A stretch of 16,262 nt of DNA from DAIOFH01 sp036745875 (lineage in GTDB: Bacteria > Planctomycetota > SZUA-567). A model generated the notes under the pieces. The model was given only the letters and a program-made list of their open reading frames with translations. It did no database searches and was not told the DNA's origin. Shown piece after piece: positions 7,472 through 12,985 of this stretch (its first letter is position 1; the number at the start of each line of letters is the position of its first letter). A program made the translations under genes and the position numbers. Location: the NCBI GenBank assembly GCA_036745875.1, contig DAIOFH010000088.1, positions 1 through 16,262 of the forward strand. The letters are read 5' to 3'.

Positions 7472-7556
7472 CGCCCAAATAAAAAGGGCGAACCGGCGAG
7501 GCCATCCGCCTCGGGTCCACCAGTCCAAAAAGAACGCTCCCGAACCTTCGGGAACG
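7472..7556 (-). promoter_or_regulatory. Hairpin-rich 5' leader of rpsA
   Basis: Three stem-loops lie in a row ahead of the rpsA start: CGCCC/GGGCG at 7472-7490, CGAGGC/GCCTCG at 7497-7513, and a ten-pair stem at 7535-7556 (arms CGCTCCCGAA and TTCGGGAACG on the plus strand). The single mismatch in the third stem becomes a G-U pair in the minus-strand RNA, which supports a role in the rpsA transcript. S1 is known to repress its own translation in enterobacteria through a folded leader. Whether this leader works that way is inference. Confidence 0.5.
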
Positions 7557-7691
7557 TATACGGATAATGATAGCGCATTCTTCCGGAAAAAGGAAATGTT
7601 TTTTCTTCTTTCATTTTTTTTCCAGGGGGGATTTCGGCCGCCCTCCGAACCTCCCCCAAAAAATGAAGAAGGCAACCTGACGTGAATCAGA
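7557..7691. other. Divergent intergenic region between rpsA and the coiled-coil gene
   Basis: No gene is supported here. The minus-strand rpsA promoter must lie in this stretch; TATCAT/CATTAT near 7565-7575 is a possible -10, without a convincing -35. Long A/T and G runs (7600-7660) make the open frame that crosses it an artefact. Confidence 0.4.
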
Positions 7692-7697
7692 TATAAT
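7692..7697 (+). promoter_or_regulatory. Possible -10 element of the coiled-coil protein gene
   Basis: TATAAT lies 35 bases upstream of the start codon of the secreted coiled-coil gene, a normal distance. No good -35 is found at 16-18 bases (AAGGCA region), so the promoter may need an activator or another sigma factor. Confidence 0.4.
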
Positions 7698-7732
7698 GAG
7701 TACTGGCAATGTATTCGTCAAAGGAGAAACCG

Positions 7733-8230
7733 ATGCGACACACCCTAATCGCGGTTTGCATTGTTGTCATATCCGCTTCCAGTGTCCTGGCTTTGGACTA
7801 CAACCACTTTTTCAACTTTGACCGTGAGGACAACCTTAAAGTCATGAGCCAAACGCTGGAAAAGGCGGTTCAGGAGATTAACAAAGCCACTGAAAAAAAT
7901 ATCAAGCTCGAACGTTCACTCGCCGACACCGAGAAACGGCTTCGCGATGCCGAACGCACTGGCGAACAATCGGCCCGCGCCATCAAAGACCTGGAAAAAC
8001 GCCTCACCGACCAGTCGAAGCAGTCATCAGGTACGGGAAAATCAAACGATGATTTATCGCGGCGTCTCGAAGACCTTTCCCGTAGGCTTGACCGGGTGGA
8101 ACGCGAGAACGACAAACTTGAACGCTCTTTGAACGAAGCAAGGCAGAAAATTGAACGCATGAAAATGGATAAAAGTTCCCTCGAAAGAAAAATTTCCGAT
8201 CTCGAAAACAAAATTCGTTTTTCTAGGTAA
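7733..8230 (+). CDS. Secreted coiled-coil protein of unknown function
   Basis: I do not recognise a named family. The 165-residue product starts with a signal peptide (MRHTLIAVCIVVISASSVLA, probable cleavage after SVLA). After a short aromatic stretch (LDYNHFFNFD), almost all the rest, from about residue 30 to the end, is a charged alpha-helical coiled coil with leucine/isoleucine heptads, such as DDLSRRLEDLSRRLDRVERE. A linker rich in Ser, Gly and Lys near residue 100 splits it into two helices. It is likely periplasmic and oligomeric. The start at 7733 has AAAGGAGAAACCG upstream; the ATG at 7709 has no site. It diverges from rpsA and precedes another secreted protein gene by 73 bases, possibly co-transcribed. 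Coiled-coil composition makes homology by eye unreliable. Confidence 0.8.
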   Translation: MRHTLIAVCIVVISASSVLALDYNHFFNFDREDNLKVMSQTLEKAVQEINKATEKNIKLERSLADTEKRLRDAERTGEQSARAIKDLEKRLTDQSKQSSGTGKSNDDLSRRLEDLSRRLDRVERENDKLERSLNEARQKIERMKMDKSSLERKISDLENKIRFSR

Positions 8231-8303
8231 TAACAAGGCACTTTATGGTCAAAAAAGCCAGGGTGCTTAGGCCAGCCGTACCATGAATTCAAAAAGGATC
8301 GTT

Positions 8304-9017
8304 ATGTCGCATAGCCCTGTCGCAGTAAAATTGGCGGTGTTACTGGCAGCAATCTTGATTTTTCCCTCAGCCTCCCACGCAGGCGAATTGCGTGCCGCTT
8401 CCTGGCCCACTCCACCCGCCCCGCTTGCGCCTTCAAACAAAGATAGGGACTTCAATCCCTACGACGAAGACGGTTTGGTCGATCTGGCCGTTGAGGGCCA
8501 TTTAGCGCCGACGGTGCTCCTGGCCAGGCATTATCATGAGAGGGATGACTTCAAACAAGAAATTCGTTGGCTACGGGCGGCAGTGAAATTGGGGCATGTA
8601 CCCAGCGCCTTTGAACTGTCACGCTTATATTTTCCACTAAGTGGAGCAATAGGCAGGGAAAAACTGCCGATACGACCGGATATTGTCATCGCCGCCTGTT
8701 GGCAAGCTATCGGCAGCGCGGGATCGACGACCGTGTCTGACAACTCGGTGGATGAAACAGATGAATACGAGGCAAAGCGAACTGAGGCGACACTCATGGC
8801 CATGGAAACACTTCTTAGTCCCTCCGAAAAAATGCGAGCCACGGCCATCCTCTCGACTTGGCCCGAATCCTTGCCTCCGGAGGGGTCCACCGACAATATC
8901 ACATCCGCCAAATCGCATCCAATTGGCGTCGACGAATTCATTGCGTTACTCTACGACTACCTCGAGGGGCGTCTGAACAAGAATTCTGTTTTTTTTTCGT
9001 GCAGACATGGGAAATGA
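8304..9017 (+). CDS. Secreted Sel1-like repeat protein, N-terminal part of split gene
   Basis: This 237-residue frame begins with a signal peptide (MSHSPVAVKLAVLLAAILIF, then PSASHA before the probable cleavage site) and a proline-rich linker. It continues with Sel1/TPR-type helix pairs, for example GHLAPTVLLARHYHERDDFK followed by a WLRAAVKLGH match to the Sel1 end pattern. A second, diverged unit includes an insertion around 130-200. I chose ATG 8304 because AAGGA lies five bases upstream and the signal peptide follows at once; 8283 has no ribosome site. The frame ends 20 bases after a run of nine Ts, in a short unrelated tail (SCRHGK). The next frame continues the repeats. Sel1 proteins act as scaffolds for protein contacts; the partner here is unknown. 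Confidence 0.75.
   Translation: MSHSPVAVKLAVLLAAILIFPSASHAGELRAASWPTPPAPLAPSNKDRDFNPYDEDGLVDLAVEGHLAPTVLLARHYHERDDFKQEIRWLRAAVKLGHVPSAFELSRLYFPLSGAIGREKLPIRPDIVIAACWQAIGSAGSTTVSDNSVDETDEYEAKRTEATLMAMETLLSPSEKMRATAILSTWPESLPPEGSTDNITSAKSHPIGVDEFIALLYDYLEGRLNKNSVFFSCRHGK
8989..8997 (+). other. T9 homopolymer at the frame break of the Sel1 gene
   Basis: Nine consecutive Ts lie where the reading frame changes. With eight Ts the two frames join into one continuous protein of 428 residues, reading NSVFFRADMGNENLL across the site. This could be an assembly error, a phase-variable tract, a site of polymerase slippage, or a real inactivating mutation. Confidence 0.8.
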
Positions 9018-9591
9018 AAATTTGCTTCCGTCGGCTTACGACTCCCTCGTGGATGCCGCGTCGGGCGGACAGCCAGCCGCTTCGTACGCCGTGGCATGGT
9101 GTCAGTTAATCGGGTTTGGCACGGAACGCCGGGAAAGCCCGGCGTTAGAGCACATTCAGAGATTGGCGGAAGAGGGAGATCCGAAAGCCTGTGTTCACCT
9201 TGCCTACTATTACACGCTATATGGTGACGAAGAGGAGGCCGTCGTCCCGCTCTACCGGCGAGCGGCCGAGCAAGGCCGTGCGGACGCTATGCTTTGTCTG
9301 GCAAGCCGGCTCCGCGACCAGGACAACTATAAAGAAGCAGCCCGATGGTTCGAAACAGCCGCCGATACAGGTAATTTGGATGCTATAGAAGAAATGCTGG
9401 GAATCGCCGAGGGTAAGGGTGACGATCGCGGAATGATCAAGTGGCTGACGGTGCTCAGCCTTCGACACCCGGATCCGCATGTCGCATACAGGTCACGGAT
9501 AATGATTGCCATGTTTATGGAGGAGGAGAGCAGCGAGAAAATTGCCGATGCGGTGCGGCTTGGCGAAGAATGGCATAACGCCCATCCCTGA
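9007..9591 (+). CDS. Sel1-like repeat protein, C-terminal part of split gene
   Basis: This 194-residue frame consists mainly of tandem Sel1 repeats: EHIQRLAEEGDPKACVHLAY, then LYRRAAEQGRADAMLCLASR, then RWFETAADTGNLDAIEEMLG, each a helix pair of roughly 36 residues with the A-x-x-G-x-x-x-A signature. The ATG at 9007 has no ribosome binding site before it (it follows the T-run directly) and there is no signal peptide. It is therefore best read as the second half of the secreted protein that starts at 8304. In its own frame the nearest upstream stop is at 8974-8976, so the frames overlap exactly around the T9 tract. If translated alone it would be a cytosolic fragment. Confidence 0.75.
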   Translation: MGNENLLPSAYDSLVDAASGGQPAASYAVAWCQLIGFGTERRESPALEHIQRLAEEGDPKACVHLAYYYTLYGDEEEAVVPLYRRAAEQGRADAMLCLASRLRDQDNYKEAARWFETAADTGNLDAIEEMLGIAEGKGDDRGMIKWLTVLSLRHPDPHVAYRSRIMIAMFMEEESSEKIADAVRLGEEWHNAHP

Positions 9592-9724
9592 TGGACGACC
9601 CCGGGAAGCATTCCACTAAAATAATATGCAAACGACCCCTTGAATGCGGACCGCCGTTTTGGACAATGGTCGAGTTTGTCCTGGCAATTATTGGCCAGGC
9701 TGTTCATTCAATAAAAGAGAAAAA

Positions 9725-11218
9725 ATGTTCGGACAAGCCAAGGATCTCACCAAAGGCAATGTGGTTGGTCAGATCGCCCTGTTTTCGTTGCCGCTTCTTA
9801 TCGGCAACATCTTTCAGCAATTTTATAACATGGCCGACATGATTATTGTCGGACGCACAATCAACACCACGGCCCTGGCCGCCATTGGCGCGACGGGAGC
9901 AATCGCCTTCCTGGTCATCGGCTTTTCCTTCGGCCTGACGAGCGGCTTCACTGTCATCACCGCCCAGCGCTTCGGTGCCGGGGATGAGGACGGCGTCCGA
10001 CGCTCCATCGCCACCTCGGTCATCCTCGGCATCGCCGTCAGTGCGGTCATCACCGTTGCAAGCGTCTTCACCGCCTATCCACTTTTCGAAGTGATGCAGA
10101 CCCCTCCCGACATCATCGACGACGCATACGCATACACCGTCGTCATTTACGGCGGCACCATAGTCACCATATTTTTCAACCTCTTCGCAGGCGTGCTGCG
10201 CGCGCTCGGAGACAGCTTTACCCCTCTCCTCTTCCTCGTCATCGCCTGTATCATCAATATCGTTCTCGACTACGTGCTGATCGTCTATTTCCACATGGGT
10301 GTCGCCGGAGCCGGCTGGGCCACGGTCGTCGCGCAAGGCTGTGCCGTCCTCCTCTGTCTCGCTTACAGCCTCAAGCGCTTCCCCATCGTCCGCCTGCGGC
10401 GGCAGGACTGGCGCTTCGACTGGGCTTTCGCCTGGAAACACCTGGCCATCGGCCTGTCCATGGGCGCGCAGATGGCCATAATCGCCATCGGTACCATCAC
10501 CCTTCAGGTCGGCATCAACCAGCTCGGCACCGACGCCATCAAGGCATTTTCCTCCGCCGTGAAAATCGACCAACTCGCCACCCAGCCGCTCTTCTCCCTG
10601 GGCGTCGCCGTCGCGACTTTCACTGCCCAGAACTACGGCGCGCGGAAATTCATGCGCATTCGCGAATGCGCCAAGAAATGCTCCATCATCGCCGTCGCCA
10701 TGTCCTTCGTCGGCTGTCTTTTGATGGTCGTCGCGGGACGCTGGCTCCTTTCCCTGTTCGGCATCGACCAGAACGAACCGCAGGTTGTCGCGGATGCGGT
10801 ACAGTACCTCAATACAACGTCTTTAGCCTACTTCCTGCTCGGCCTGCTGTTCGTTTTCCGCAACATCCTTCAAGGAATGGGTAAAAATACCATGCCGACT
10901 GTTTCGGCAGCCACCGAAGTCGTGGTCCGCATCGCGGCGACTTTCACCTTCCTGCGCTGGTGGGGATTCTGGGGGGTATGCATCGTCAACCCGGTCACCT
11001 GGGTGGGGGCGGTCGCCATGCTGGTGGTGGGCTATTACATGGCTATGCGCGACATCCGCCGCGAAGCGCCGCCGAATTTCGAATCGGTGATCCTCAATTA
11101 CGATGCACAGGCGAAATTCGCCGCACCCATGGAAAGCGTCCTGTCGGCGTCGGTGCGGATAATCCTCGACCATTCTGAGGAACGCAAAGATAATTCCGAT
11201 TCGGTACGGATATTATAA
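9725..11218 (+). CDS. MATE-family multidrug/toxin efflux transporter
   Basis: This inner-membrane cation-coupled antiporter of the MATE family has 497 residues, slightly above the usual 450-480. About twelve hydrophobic segments are visible in two similar halves. The N-terminal half opens with the typical LPLLIGNIFQQFYNMADMII followed by VGR, and the GxAAxGAT-like NTTALAAIGATGAIAF loop. The second half starts near KHLAIGLSMGAQMAI, with FSSAVKIDQLATQPLFSLGV as its signature. The hydrophilic tail after about residue 445 (DIRREAPPNF... to VRIL) is longer than usual. The start at 9725 gives MFGQAKDLTKGN, the normal MATE beginning; its ribosome site (AAAGAGA) is weak. The open frame to 9644 is not MATE-like. 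Substrate cannot be told; the family exports drugs, dyes and metabolites. A strong terminator follows. Confidence 0.93.
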   Translation: MFGQAKDLTKGNVVGQIALFSLPLLIGNIFQQFYNMADMIIVGRTINTTALAAIGATGAIAFLVIGFSFGLTSGFTVITAQRFGAGDEDGVRRSIATSVILGIAVSAVITVASVFTAYPLFEVMQTPPDIIDDAYAYTVVIYGGTIVTIFFNLFAGVLRALGDSFTPLLFLVIACIINIVLDYVLIVYFHMGVAGAGWATVVAQGCAVLLCLAYSLKRFPIVRLRRQDWRFDWAFAWKHLAIGLSMGAQMAIIAIGTITLQVGINQLGTDAIKAFSSAVKIDQLATQPLFSLGVAVATFTAQNYGARKFMRIRECAKKCSIIAVAMSFVGCLLMVVAGRWLLSLFGIDQNEPQVVADAVQYLNTTSLAYFLLGLLFVFRNILQGMGKNTMPTVSAATEVVVRIAATFTFLRWWGFWGVCIVNPVTWVGAVAMLVVGYYMAMRDIRREAPPNFESVILNYDAQAKFAAPMESVLSASVRIILDHSEERKDNSDSVRIL

Positions 11219-11260
11219 ATTCCTGTAAAACTCGCAACCCGTATCGCAACCATCAATCCA

Positions 11261-11290
11261 AAATGCCCCGTTTAACGGGGCATTTCTTTT
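11261..11290 (+). terminator. Rho-independent terminator of the MATE gene
   Basis: AAATGCCCCGT and ACGGGGCATTT form a perfect 11-bp stem with loop TTA, followed by CTTTTTC. It lies 42 bases past the transporter stop codon. The stem has A-tracts on its other side, so it may also work on the minus strand. Confidence 0.92.
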
Positions 11291-11367
11291 TCAATAGAAT
11301 TCAGAAGGATCCTCCGGCAAGGTTAGGCAGTCTCAGCCGGGGATGGAAGCAATGACAATCCACTATA

Positions 11368-11380
11368 GCTATTGGAGAAT
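11368..11380 (+). promoter_or_regulatory. 13-base leader element shared with the small hydrophilic gene (copy 1)
   Basis: GCTATTGGAGAAT includes the GGAG ribosome site of the dehydrogenase gene. The same 13 bases occur at 12385-12397 ahead of the next gene, and also include its GGAG. Identity beyond the Shine-Dalgarno core suggests duplication or shared translational control. Confidence 0.5.
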
Positions 11381-11385
11381 GAACG

Positions 11386-12282
11386 ATGAAAACCGAAAAC
11401 CTTTATACAATGCAAAACCCGCTCAAGGAGTTCCACACCGACGGATTTCCCAAGCAGCAACAGCCCTATCCCGGCTTGCAAAAGAAGATGAAACCTGTTC
11501 CGGACTGCGGCGAAGAAAGCTACCAGGGCAACAACCGGCTTCTCGGCCGCAAGGCACTCGTGACCGGCGGCGACAGCGGAATAGGCCGCGCCGCAGCAAT
11601 CGCCTACGCCAGGGAAGGCGCGGAAGTTTCGATCAACTATCTGCCTTTTGAAGAAGACGACGCCCGTGAACTCCGGGAGTTGATGGCGAAGGAAGGCCGG
11701 GTCATTCACCTTATCCCCGGCGATCTGGCGGACGAGGAATTCAACAAGCGGATGGTCCGGGAGGCGCACGAAAAACTGGGCGGCCTAGACATCCTTGCCC
11801 TGGTCGCGGGTCACCAGGTCGTCTCGAAATCCATCGAGGACATAGATACCGAACAGCTTCACCGGGTATTTGCCATCAACGTCTATTCGTTATTCTGGAC
11901 GGTGAAAGCGGCCCTTCCCCTGCTCCCGCCAGGTTCGACCATAATCACCACGTCTTCGATCCAGGCCTACGACCCCAGCAAGCACCTCATCGATTACGCC
12001 TCGACCAAGGGCGCTATCAAGGCCTTCACCCAGGCATTGGGTGAACAGATCGTCAAGAAAGGCATTCGCGTCAACTCTGTGGCTCCTGGACCGATCTGGA
12101 CGGCGCTACAGGTCAGCGGCGGCCAGTTCGAAGAGGCGCTGCCCGAATTCGGTCAGAAAACACCGTACAAACGCGCCGGTCAGCCGGTTGAGCTTGCCGG
12201 GCTGTATGTTTTCCTCGCTTCGCCGGAATCGAGCTATATCACTTCGGAAGTATTTGGTGTAACCGGCGGATCACACTTATAA
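11386..12282 (+). CDS. Short-chain dehydrogenase/reductase, YghA/YdaD type
   Basis: This cytosolic NAD(P)-dependent oxidoreductase has 298 residues, longer than a classical SDR because of a 50-residue N-terminal extension (YTMQNPLKEFHTDGFPKQ...PGLQKKMKPVPDCGEESYQG). That extension is typical of the E. coli YghA and B. subtilis general stress protein 39 (YdaD) group. The cofactor motif is TGGDSGIGRA at 60-69; the GDLAD motif at 112-116 follows strand 4; the usual NNAG is ALVAG. The catalytic residues are Ser191, Tyr204 and Lys208, with Asn165 completing the tetrad. The C-terminal SVAPGPIWTALQVSGG and SSYITSEVFGVTGGSHL are standard. The start has GGAG eight bases upstream. The substrate is unknown; an aldehyde or sugar is plausible. 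The next gene, a small hydrophilic protein with the same leader element, may belong to the same stress response. Confidence 0.92.
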   Translation: MKTENLYTMQNPLKEFHTDGFPKQQQPYPGLQKKMKPVPDCGEESYQGNNRLLGRKALVTGGDSGIGRAAAIAYAREGAEVSINYLPFEEDDARELRELMAKEGRVIHLIPGDLADEEFNKRMVREAHEKLGGLDILALVAGHQVVSKSIEDIDTEQLHRVFAINVYSLFWTVKAALPLLPPGSTIITTSSIQAYDPSKHLIDYASTKGAIKAFTQALGEQIVKKGIRVNSVAPGPIWTALQVSGGQFEEALPEFGQKTPYKRAGQPVELAGLYVFLASPESSYITSEVFGVTGGSHL

Positions 12283-12300
12283 CTATAGCGTTTTCTGAAA

Positions 12301-12367
12301 AGGTCGGCCCTTGCTTTTGAGCGTTTTGGCTTGGCATAGTTATGCCGGAATACGCAGCAAGGGACCT
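12301..12367 (+). other. Nested hairpin between the SDR and small hydrophilic genes
   Basis: The outer arms AGGT(CGG)CCCTTGCT at 12301-12315 and AGCAAGGGACCT at 12356-12367 pair fully except for a three-base bulge. Inside lies a second hairpin GGCATA-GT-TATGCC at 12333-12346. No T-run follows, so it is not a standard terminator. It may be a processing or stability element, or hold the promoter of the next gene. Confidence 0.45.
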
Positions 12368-12384
12368 GTCATTTCCGGGAACGC

Positions 12385-12397
12385 GCTATTGGAGAAT
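12385..12397 (+). promoter_or_regulatory. 13-base leader element (copy 2)
   Basis: This is an exact copy of GCTATTGGAGAAT found at 11368-11380. Here the GGAG lies six bases before the start codon of the small hydrophilic protein. Confidence 0.5.
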
Positions 12398-12400
12398 ACC

Positions 12401-12658
12401 ATGGACAAGCATGACCGTGACAGCGAAAAGAAGAAATCCGAGAGAATCCCGCCACCTGACGACGAGAGCCACATCATCAGGTCGGAAAATTCCATCAGCC
12501 CGAATAAAGAGTTGTATGGGGAATCGAAGAGCGCCGAGAAGGCGGAACACAACGAAAAGAAAAGCATAAGCTCCGATCCTGCGAGCTTCCCCGGCGGGAA
12601 AATGAAAAACGAACCGAAGGTGCTAGGCAGAAAACGCGCCGGGCTTCAAAACAATTAA
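12401..12658 (+). CDS. Small, highly charged, probably disordered protein
   Basis: I do not recognise the family. The 85-residue product has almost no hydrophobic residues and is rich in Lys, Glu, Asp, Ser and Pro (MDKHDRDSEKKKSERIPPPD at the start, KVLGRKRAGLQNN at the end). There is no signal peptide or membrane segment, so it should be cytosolic and disordered, as in small hydrophilin-like stress proteins. The ATG at 12401 has GGAG six bases upstream; the longer frame from 12311 runs through the intergenic hairpin and is rejected. It follows the YghA-like dehydrogenase in the same direction, shares its leader element and is closed by a good terminator, so it is very likely a real gene. A stress-protection role is inferred only from composition and neighbour. 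Confidence 0.7.
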   Translation: MDKHDRDSEKKKSERIPPPDDESHIIRSENSISPNKELYGESKSAEKAEHNEKKSISSDPASFPGGKMKNEPKVLGRKRAGLQNN

Positions 12659-12664
12659 GATTCG

Positions 12665-12698
12665 AAAACGGTCGGTCGTAAAGGATCGACCGTTTTTT
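12665..12698 (+). terminator. Rho-independent terminator of the small hydrophilic gene
   Basis: AAAACGGTCG (12665-12674) pairs perfectly with CGACCGTTTT (12687-12696) and runs into a T6 tract. It starts six bases after the stop codon. The A-run on the left arm makes it potentially bidirectional. Confidence 0.9.
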
Positions 12699-12726
12699 CC
12701 ATCGTTCAAGCCGAAAACCAAACACG

Positions 12727-12787
12727 ATACATAACGATAAAATAATGGTCCAGCCTGCTGCTGGACCATTATTTTATCGTTATGTAT
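12727..12787. repeat. Perfect long palindrome, 28-bp stem and 5-base loop
   Basis: The left arm 12727-12754 (starting ATACATAACGATAAAATAAT) and the right arm 12760-12787 (ending ATTATTTTATCGTTATGTAT) are exact reverse complements over 28 bases, around the loop CTGCT. No T-run follows on either strand. The outer two-thirds is AT-rich and the inner part contains TGGTCCAG/CTGGACCA. It lies alone between the terminator of the upstream gene and the hairpin ahead of leuS. It could be a miniature repeat, a bidirectional RNA hairpin or a protein-binding cruciform. Confidence 0.9.
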
Positions 12788-12859
12788 TCGGTCAGAGCAT
12801 ACAATTCGCTTGCGATGGCCTATCGTTCCCACTATAGTAATGTGTTATCGGCACAACCC
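12788..12859. other. Intergenic stretch ahead of leuS, no gene
   Basis: Nothing coding is supported. A promoter for leuS or for a short RNA ending at the 12860 hairpin may lie here, but no clear -35/-10 pair is seen. Confidence 0.4.
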
Positions 12860-12891
12860 GCTGCCTGGCAATTGTCAGGTAGCTGTTTTTT
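12860..12891 (+). terminator. Terminator-like hairpin upstream of leuS
   Basis: GCTGCCTGGCA pairs with TGTCAGGTAGC (two G-U pairs) around a short AATT-type loop and is followed by TGTTTTTTC. This has the form of a rho-independent terminator on the plus strand, yet no gene lies between it and the previous terminator. It may be an attenuator in the leuS leader or the end of a small RNA. No T-box signature was found. Confidence 0.65.
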
Positions 12892-12985
12892 CATCGCTAA
12901 TCTCCCTTTAGGGGAGGTCTGGAGGAGATCTACCCCCTCCGGAATAGAAATCTAAAGCGTCATTTGACGGAGGAAACGAGGCAAA

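Noticed and set aside
7432..7659. N-terminal extension of rpsA
   Set aside because: The frame is open but low-complexity and crosses the leader hairpins; the ATG at 7431 has a good ribosome site and gives a normal S1 start.
9704..10573. 289-codon open frame on the minus strand
   Set aside because: It is antisense to the MATE gene, is rich in Asp and Gly, and has no ribosome site or recognisable domain.
12727..12787. Integron attC site
   Set aside because: attC sites have imperfect stems with extrahelical bases and conserved end boxes; this stem is perfect and lacks those boxes.
12815..12955. 46-codon frame ahead of leuS, possible leader peptide
   Set aside because: No ribosome binding site, no run of Leu codons, and it runs through the terminator-like hairpin.
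12727..12985. T-box riboswitch for leuS
   Set aside because: TGGACC occurs in the palindrome, but the T-box consensus (TGGNACC in its conserved context) and a specifier stem are absent.
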